Positions 58,741 through 64,000 of a stretch of 64,000 bases of DNA are shown here, one piece after another. The first letter of the stretch is position 1, and each line of letters begins with the position of its first letter. Under the pieces are notes generated by a model. It was not told the origin of the DNA. It saw nothing but the letters and a program-made list of their open reading frames with translations, and ran no database searches. Position numbers and translations under genes: made by a program. This DNA comes from Acanthochlamys bracteata (lineage: Eukaryota; Streptophyta; Magnoliopsida; Pandanales; Velloziaceae), in NCBI GenBank assembly GCA_019914995.1, contig CM034142.1, positions 4,917,031 to 4,981,030 on the forward strand. Direction: 5' to 3'.

Positions 58741-59940
58741 GGCACTAAGAGATAGAGTGGCAGCCTCTGATGACGTTTCTTCCTCGGGTTCCTCTCCTTC
58801 TTTAGTGCCCTATGTTTCACATACAGTAATAGCATAAAGATGACTTGTGCATTTGCGCCCAGGTGTGTACTTTTGGTCTCAAAAGAATAATAGTCCCTAC
58901 GTTTTTCGAGCATTGTTTTCTGCCATAGTGAGTTTGGATGCATTTCGCCCAGAGCCCTAGAAGTCCCCCGTGGTCACTGAATTGCTTCGGGCTGACTGTT
59001 CAGAGTTTTTGGTTATAGCTAATGCAGCTAGCACTTGGCGATTTGATGTGTATTTTCCATTACGTGTCGTGCTTGATTCTGCTAAAGTCTTATGCTCAAA
59101 CATTTTAGCTAGCATGTAGGTCATTTGCAAGTCTTTGGGTCTCGATGCCATGACATCTATTGTAAGCTTTTACGAAGTCCTCCACAGAACCTCCCTATCA
59201 GGTATTGCTCTATTGTATAGGGTAGCTGTGTCCATAAGTCTTCAAAAGCAGATAGATATTCTCCTAATGAACCGATTTGTTGTAACTATTGTAATGAAAA
59301 CCTAGTATTTGCTAAAAGCAGTATAATCAAACCTTGTTAGCAAAGCCTCACGAAATTCCTTCCACAAGTTTTAGGGTTTGTCACCCTTAATGCTCACCCT
59401 TTCCCAAGGTGCCTTGCTATAAATTTTAAAATACTTTTCAGCGAATAAATCCATTCACTAGGGCCTTTTTCTATCAAAGTGTGGAAAATGGCATTCCTTG
59501 AAGGGTTGAGTGTAATATTCATATGGATGATCAAGAGAAGAATTCTTATAAGGATATTGCAGGTCTGGTTGGTGTTTACTTTCAGTAACTCTCGGGCTAG
59601 TTGTGCTTCTGTGAGGTGAAGGATTGCTTGGATGAGGAAGGAGCAAACATATTTGTGGCCAATGATATTCTTGGCGGTTTGGTTTTTCTTGAGGTGGCTA
59701 GTAGGGTTCAAAGTTGAGCTGATCATATTGTTGGATTTGTTAGGGTCTAACTTTGCTGGAGGCAGGTTGCAAGGATTGAGTAGCTCGTTCTGGAGTTTAA
59801 GAAGTCTCACCTTCTTGGTTGTGGTTCTGGCCGGGAATATCTCCTATTGGCTTATTGGTAGGTTCCTTCTCCTTGTTGGCTTGGGATGCGAACAAGACGG
59901 TGGTAAGCTTCTTAAAGTTAGCTGATATACGCCTCATCTT
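58741..59940 (-). pseudogene. Gypsy gag remains
   Basis: Begins MRRISANFKKLTTVLFASQA at about 59,935. A capsid-like GPSEWIYSLKSILKFIARHL lies at 59,400-59,460. Near 58,870 the zinc knuckle is readable as GL-stop-DQKYTPGRKC, with the histidine of GHKC changed to arginine. Several shifts are present. Confidence 0.75.
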
Positions 59941-60055
59941 TTCCGACAAGAGGTTTTCTTATATGATTGAGGTCGGCCAACCAACACCAAGTAGAAAAAT
60001 AGAGGAACTAAAAGGCGTTGCTAGATAAAGGAAGGAGGACGAGCTAAATGGACGA

Positions 60056-60082
60056 CCTCACCGGAACTAGAAACCGGTGAGG
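60056..60082. repeat. Short perfect inverted repeat
   Basis: CCTCACCGG and CCGGTGAGG are separated by nine bases (AACTAGAAA). It lies near the junction of the two head-to-head gypsy elements. Confidence 0.85.
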
Positions 60083-60178
60083 TGTTACTAGTCATGCCCG
60101 AGTTGCTAGCAGTGATTGGCAAAGCAAGACGAGCAAGTATGGCACTGGACCAAGGCTAGGGCCGAGTGTTGTTCACTA

Positions 60179-60214
60179 GCGCCTAGGACACTATTTGAAT
60201 AGTGTCCTTGGCGC
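60179..60214. repeat. LTR hairpin, 17-bp arms
   Basis: GCGCCTAGGACACTATT and AATAGTGTCCTTGGCGC are reverse complements at 16 of 17 positions with a 2-base loop. It sits inside the LTR about 200 bp upstream of the TATA-like sequence. Confidence 0.88.
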
Positions 60215-60536
60215 CAAAACTGTGCACTCGGGTACACTAAAAAAAGTACCCGGACGTATTTGGTTGCACCCAGGCGCTATGCTGGGTATGACATTTAGGT
60301 ATTTCATTTTAATAAGGACTCTTAGAGTCCGAGTTTGAATCCAATAGGGATTGTAAGAGTTGTATTTGATTCAAAAGGAAGAATTCTAATTACTTGTAAC
60401 TTCTTCTTGTATAAATAAGAGAGAGCATGGCCATAGAAAGGGGATATGAATTAAAGTTATAATTTAGTTTTATAGTCAAGTTCATTGTAGCTAGCTAGTG
60501 CTTAAGAGATTATAGTATAGTTGAGAGCTCAGACTT

Positions 60537-60779
60537 ATGAAGAGCAAGGGCACGGCACCATGGTCACCACAAGATGAAGAATCATCCACCATCACCACTC
60601 GGGAAACCTTGCAGAGAACACCCGCTCGGCCTATTGCTCGATTAGAGAAAAAGAAAGAAGATATAATCTTGGAGCAATTGAGTGACATAACGAAGAGACT
60701 CACTCATCTACACAACTTAACCGAGAAATTCAACCAACTATCGGAAGTCGTTCTCGAGTTGCACAAAGCAAAAAGGTAA
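60537..60779 (+). pseudogene. Gypsy gag N-terminal part
   Basis: Starts MKSKGTAPWSPQDEESSTIT at 60,537. After a basic LEKKKEDIILEQLSDITKRL stretch, a coiled-coil-like segment (leucine and hydrophobic residues at regular spacing) runs to a stop at 60,777. The ATG overlaps the degraded primer site. Confidence 0.72.
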
Positions 60780-61129
60780 GATTCGTCCGGCCTTGACACA
60801 ACCGAGTACCCTCGACAACTGTCTGGAGGAGTGCCACTCGGCAAGCCAATCACCTAGCATATAATGGTCCAGCAATTTCTGAAAATCTTCAATTCCCTCA
60901 AACCCCAAATCTGAATGGACAAGATCACCGCTGGCCACAAACACCACCAGCCCCTTGCAAGCATCACTATAGCTTGGCTGCCCCAATGAACTTTTCAAAC
61001 GGTTTTAATCAATATAGGACTTCTGCAGACCAGGAGGTCCATTACTCGAACCTGAGGAACGGCCAACAATCAACGCTTACTCCAGAGCAATTCAACTAAG
61101 GGCCAAGGGAGAGATAAATTCCAAAATTT

Positions 61130-61940
61130 TGATGGAACAGAACTAGTAGAGTGGTTATACTCTTCTGACAAGTACTTCAACTTTTATCATATTGCTCACT
61201 ACGATCGAGTTGGAGTGGCGATTATGCACCTGCAAGCGAGGCTAACAGGTAGTACCAAAGCTTTGAACGCGATCGGCCACAACGTACGGGGGAAGAATTA
61301 AAAGATGCCATAATGATGCGCTTTGGTCTATTGGCATTTTGAAATCCTAGCTTCTCTATGCACCAACTTTGTCAATTAGGATCCTTTAGTGAATATATGA
61401 TGGCATTTGAGGAACTTAGAGTGCGCCTACCACCCACCACGGAGAATAACTAAATTGGTAGGTTTTGTGGAGGAATATCCAAGAGATTGGCAATGGATGT
61501 CGTGGCATCCAGACCATCCGATATTCAAACGGCTTACTTGCTCGCCAGGATGTTCAAATATAAATCTTCGAACGAGCCTAGAGGCCAATGCAGCAAGACC
61601 CGCTACTCAATGCAGCAAGACTGGCTACTCAATGCAGCAATCTAGTCAAGTTCACCTTCAGCTAGTAGGACTATAGGACCGTCTTTAGTAGGTGCTTCCA
61701 CCATTAACACTAGTGTATTGTACCAGAGCACGAGAGGAACAATGCTGACAGTAGCAGATCTCAACGTTCGGCAATCAAAGCGCTTGTGTTTTTATTGTGA
61801 TGATAAGTACGAGCAAGGACATATATGTACCACTCGGTTATATTCCATCTCAGCAGCTCGAAGGAAGACGAGGAGAAGGAAGCATATGCGTAAGAAGAAC
61901 TTGCAGAAGATGCAACGCTATCTCTTAGCGCTATGAATGG
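61130..61940 (+). pseudogene. Gypsy capsid and zinc knuckle
   Basis: Capsid wording ELVEWLYSSDKYFNFYHIAH and VAIMHLQARLTG begins near 61,140. After several stops, an open frame at 61,718-61,936 carries RLCFYCDDKYEQGHIC, a C-X2-C-X7-H-X-C knuckle with all four metal ligands kept, then a basic tail. It is the best preserved knuckle in the window. Confidence 0.82.
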
Positions 61941-61989
61941 TATGGTTGGACCTCAAACTTTTGTATTATAAGTAAAATTAAGAAATAGG

Positions 61990-62420
61990 AGGTATTTTTG
62001 TTAATTAACTCGGGTAGCACAAATAATTTCATATCGGATCATTTGACTAAGCATCTACGGCTAGTTTTACGAGACCATTGGATCTCTTAAGGTTGAACTA
62101 GCACATGGTATGCCGCATTCAATGGAAGTTATTCATAGACGAATCTCACTAGTGGCACAAGGAGTTGAGATTATAGTGGATGCCTACCCCTTCCCACTCG
62201 GAGGCATGGATTTGGTTCTTGGCATTCAGTGGCTTAAAAGCCTTGCCGAGTGGTTAGTGATTGGAGAAAGTCAGAGATGTAGTTCTCCATATAAGGGCAA
62301 GAATGTGTGCTACGGGGAATTTGGAAAGGAAGAGTGTCGCAACTCACCAGCTTACATCCCAAGAATATGCTATGCTCACTTCGGTTGATGGCATTGGAAC
62401 ATATGGAAGCAGAAAACGTC
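61990..62420 (+). pseudogene. Gypsy protease region
   Basis: Reads VNSGSTNNFIS-like text (LINSGSTNNFISDHLTKHLR): the active-site aspartate is replaced by asparagine. After a shift come SMEVIHRRISLVAQGVEIIV, then FPLGGMDLVLGIQWLKSL. The linker LQGI-type block follows, degraded. Confidence 0.82.
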
Positions 62421-62599
62421 ACTTACTCCAGCTTGCTGCCAGCTGAGTTGCAAGAAGTTCTGAGGCTGTATATAGCTATCTTCAGTCTAATAACTGGCTT
62501 CCACCTAAAATAACACATGCTCATAGCATACCCTTGCTACCTGGAGCATCACTAGCCAATGTGAGGCCCTATAGGTACCCCTACATATAGAAGACAGAA

Positions 62600-63180
62600 A
62601 TCGAGAGGGCAGTGACTGATATGCTTTCTCAGGGTATCATTAAGCTCAGCTCCTCTACCTTCTCATCACCCATCTTATTTGTCAAAAATAAAAACGGATC
62701 ATGGAGGTTTTGTATCAATTATAAAGTTGTAAATGATGTCATTATGAAGGATAAATTCAGTATTCCAATGATTGATGAGTTATTGGATGAACTCTATGGG
62801 GTTAGGAGTCAAAAAGAAAAACGGATCATGGAGGTTTTGTATCGATTATAAATCTCTAAATGATCTCACTATGAAGGATAAATTCGGTATTCCAGTGATT
62901 GATGATTTACTGGATGAACTCCATGGGGTTAGGATCTTCTCCAAATTAGATTTGAAGTCCGGCTACCATCAAATACGGGTGAAAGAAGAAGATGTGCATA
63001 AGACAGCATTTAGGACACATGACGGGCACTACGAGTTCATGGTGATGCCTTTTGGTTTGACTAATGCACCCGGCACCTTCCAATCCTTGATGAATGAGGT
63101 TTTTAGACCCTATCTCCAAAAATTTGTGCTTGTGTTTTTTTATTACATCCTAGTCTACAGTAGGACTAGGAGCGCGTAGA
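62600..63180 (+). pseudogene. Gypsy reverse transcriptase with internal duplication
   Basis: The N-terminal block TDMLSQGIIKLSSSTFSSP is followed by two consecutive versions of the next block: GSWRFCINYKVVNDVIMKDK...[11 protein letters not shown] and, 127 bp later, [20 protein letters not shown]...[11 protein letters not shown]. The second continues [20 protein letters not shown] and [18 protein letters not shown]. The catalytic site reads [12 protein letters not shown], with both aspartates replaced by tyrosine, so the enzyme is inactive. Confidence 0.88.
62694..62947 (+). repeat. 127-bp tandem duplication in RT
   Basis: ACGGATCATGGAGGTTTTGT occurs at 62,694 and 62,821, and the similarity continues through GATGAACTC(T/C)ATGGGGTTAG. 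The two units differ at roughly one base in ten. The period is not a multiple of three, so the duplication also shifts the frame. Confidence 0.9.
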
Positions 63181-63467
63181 GCTTTTAGCCGAAGTATTCT
63201 AGGTGCTTAAAACATAAAGGTTGCATGCCAATCTTTCCAACTTTAGGTTTAGATGTGAAGAACTGGAGTATTTTGGCCACATCATATCAATTTAAGGTGT
63301 TGCTGCCGATCCTACTAAGATCAACACAATGACGGATTGGTCGATTCCCACTATAATAACCGAGCTTAGAGGCTTCTTAGGACTTATGGGATACTATCGG
63401 AGATTCGTGAAAGATTATGTGACCGTAGCTGCCCCCTTTAACTGTTCTTCTTAAGAAAGATGTCTTC

Positions 63468-63960
63468 TTGTGGACAGAAGAGGCCACTAAGGCATTCCAT
63501 CAGCTCAAAAGAGCCATGATCACTACACTAGTCTTGGTTTCTCCTGATTTACAAGCACCATTCACCACTGAAACAAACGCTTCTAGCAAAGGCATTAGAA
63601 CAGTGTTGACGCAAAACAACAGACCAGTGGTATTTTTCAGTAAGGCCCTCTCCACCTCCACAATGGCAAACTCTATCTACGTAAAAGAGTTGATGGCATT
63701 GGTCCTAGCAGTGCAAAAATGGAGACACTACTTGCTGAGGCTGCGGTTTACCGTAAAAGCAAATCACTTGATTAGCATAAATGGCTAGTGAAATTGTTGG
63801 GCTATGACTACCAGATCATATATCGCTCAGGATCCTAAGATGTAATGGCAGATGCACTCTCCAGAAAAGCAAATGCAATGTTGGACGCCTTTACAACTAT
63901 TCGGCCTTCTTTTTGGGATGAACTGCAAGTAGCTCAACAGCACGACTCTTCTCTAGAGGA
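63468..63960 (+). pseudogene. Gypsy RNase H
   Basis: Open frame 63,468-63,788 with TEEATKAFHQLKRAMITTLV, then FTTETNASSKGIRTVLTQNN and VVFFSKALS. The ETDAS aspartate is asparagine. After a shift the text continues KLLGYDYQIIYRSGS and MADALSRKANAMLDAF, the end of RNase H. Confidence 0.87.
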
Positions 63961-64000
63961 GTGGATCTATGCTGCCATAAAAGGGACACATCCAGACTGG

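Larger units (their letters stand above)
53931..60000 (-). mobile_element. Ty3/gypsy element, minus strand, with two nested MITEs
   Basis: Minus-strand order: gag from MRRISANF at about 59,935, a degraded zinc knuckle near 58,870, protease near 58,690, a Harbinger-type MITE (57,780-58,521), linker (57,492-57,680), RT start (57,240-57,490), a hAT MITE (56,771-57,237), RT rest (56,330-56,770), RNase H (55,914-56,186), integrase (55,400-54,700), the C-terminal part to about 54,420 and the 3' LTR. The 5' LTR was not found; the + strand gypsy LTR begins where it should be. All domains carry stops. Confidence 0.85.
60000..60532 (+). repeat. 5' LTR of plus-strand gypsy element (start uncertain)
   Basis: The LTR ends GAGAGCTCA at about 60,532, followed by ACTTATGAAGAGCAAG, a degraded version of the primer site seen at 19,094 (ACTTGATACCAGAGCAAG). 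It contains GTGCACTCGGGTACAC, a TATA-like TGTATAAATAAG near 60,410, and the 17-bp hairpin at 60,179-60,214. The left limit lies somewhere between 59,940 and 60,130. Confidence 0.65.
60533..64000 (+). mobile_element. Ty3/gypsy element, plus strand, cut by window end
   Basis: Directly after the LTR: gag (60,537-61,940) with a CCHC-type knuckle, protease (about 61,990-62,420), RT with an internal tandem duplication (62,600-63,180) and RNase H (63,468-63,960). Integrase and the 3' LTR lie beyond 64,000. Motifs such as KYEQGH, VEVIH/MEVIH, GGMDLVLGIQWLKSL and VKEEDVHKT match the element at 18,947-22,874 and the relic at 25,690-30,000, so the three are of related families. Frames are broken. Confidence 0.88.

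Overview
The window is nuclear DNA of a flowering plant. It holds spliced exons with GT/AG introns of several kilobases, plant-type LTR retrotransposons of both the Ty3/gypsy and Ty1/copia classes, hAT and Harbinger-type elements, and AT-rich spacers. I cannot fix the species, or decide monocot versus dicot, from sequence alone. Nothing bacterial, no CRISPR array, no rRNA and no tRNA gene was recognised.

Region 1 (1-11,870) is the only intact host gene that I can support: the 3' part of a Raf-like MAPKKK on the + strand, close to the SIS8/MAPKKK-delta group. Eight exons encode 257 residues, from the catalytic lysine of the kinase domain to the stop codon, with every splice site canonical and no frame break. 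The first exons (N-terminal regulatory region and glycine-rich loop) lie left of the window. Two introns of about 3.3 kb each carry a decayed LTR retrotransposon, both in antisense to the gene. A third carries a small Harbinger-type MITE.

Region 2 (11,871-30,000) is a nest of repeats: a hAT MITE, an inverted-repeat MITE beside a TA microsatellite, a sense copia relic joined directly to a gypsy element inside an LTR, long SIRE-like copia LTRs, and an antisense gypsy relic that was itself hit by a solo LTR (perfect 5-bp target duplication), a 1.2-kb Harbinger-type element (TAA duplication) and a small inversion.

Region 3 (30,000-47,880) is AT-rich and poor in recognisable coding sequence. It contains a 708-bp TRIM-like element with two 326-bp LTRs, a decayed hAT 5' end, a copia relic, an 810-bp non-autonomous hAT element with a 7/8 target duplication, and a 1.64-kb SIRE-like solo LTR.

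Region 4 (47,888-53,542) is the most complete mobile element: a 5,655-bp hAT transposon flanked by a perfect 8-bp duplication (CGAGACCC). Its transposase is almost readable (BED finger, RNase H-like core, hAT dimerisation domain) but carries two apparent single-base frameshifts. Its 3' half holds a large, higher-order minisatellite built around the palindrome GCTGGCCAGC.

Region 5 (53,543-64,000) holds two gypsy elements of related families placed head to head around 60,000: one on the minus strand, interrupted by a hAT MITE and a Harbinger-type MITE, and one on the plus strand that runs off the window and carries a 127-bp tandem duplication inside reverse transcriptase. A possible first exon of a broken host gene lies between the hAT element and the gypsy LTR. 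No undescribed enzymatic system is evident. The most unusual structures are the hAT minisatellite, the TRIM and the RT duplication.
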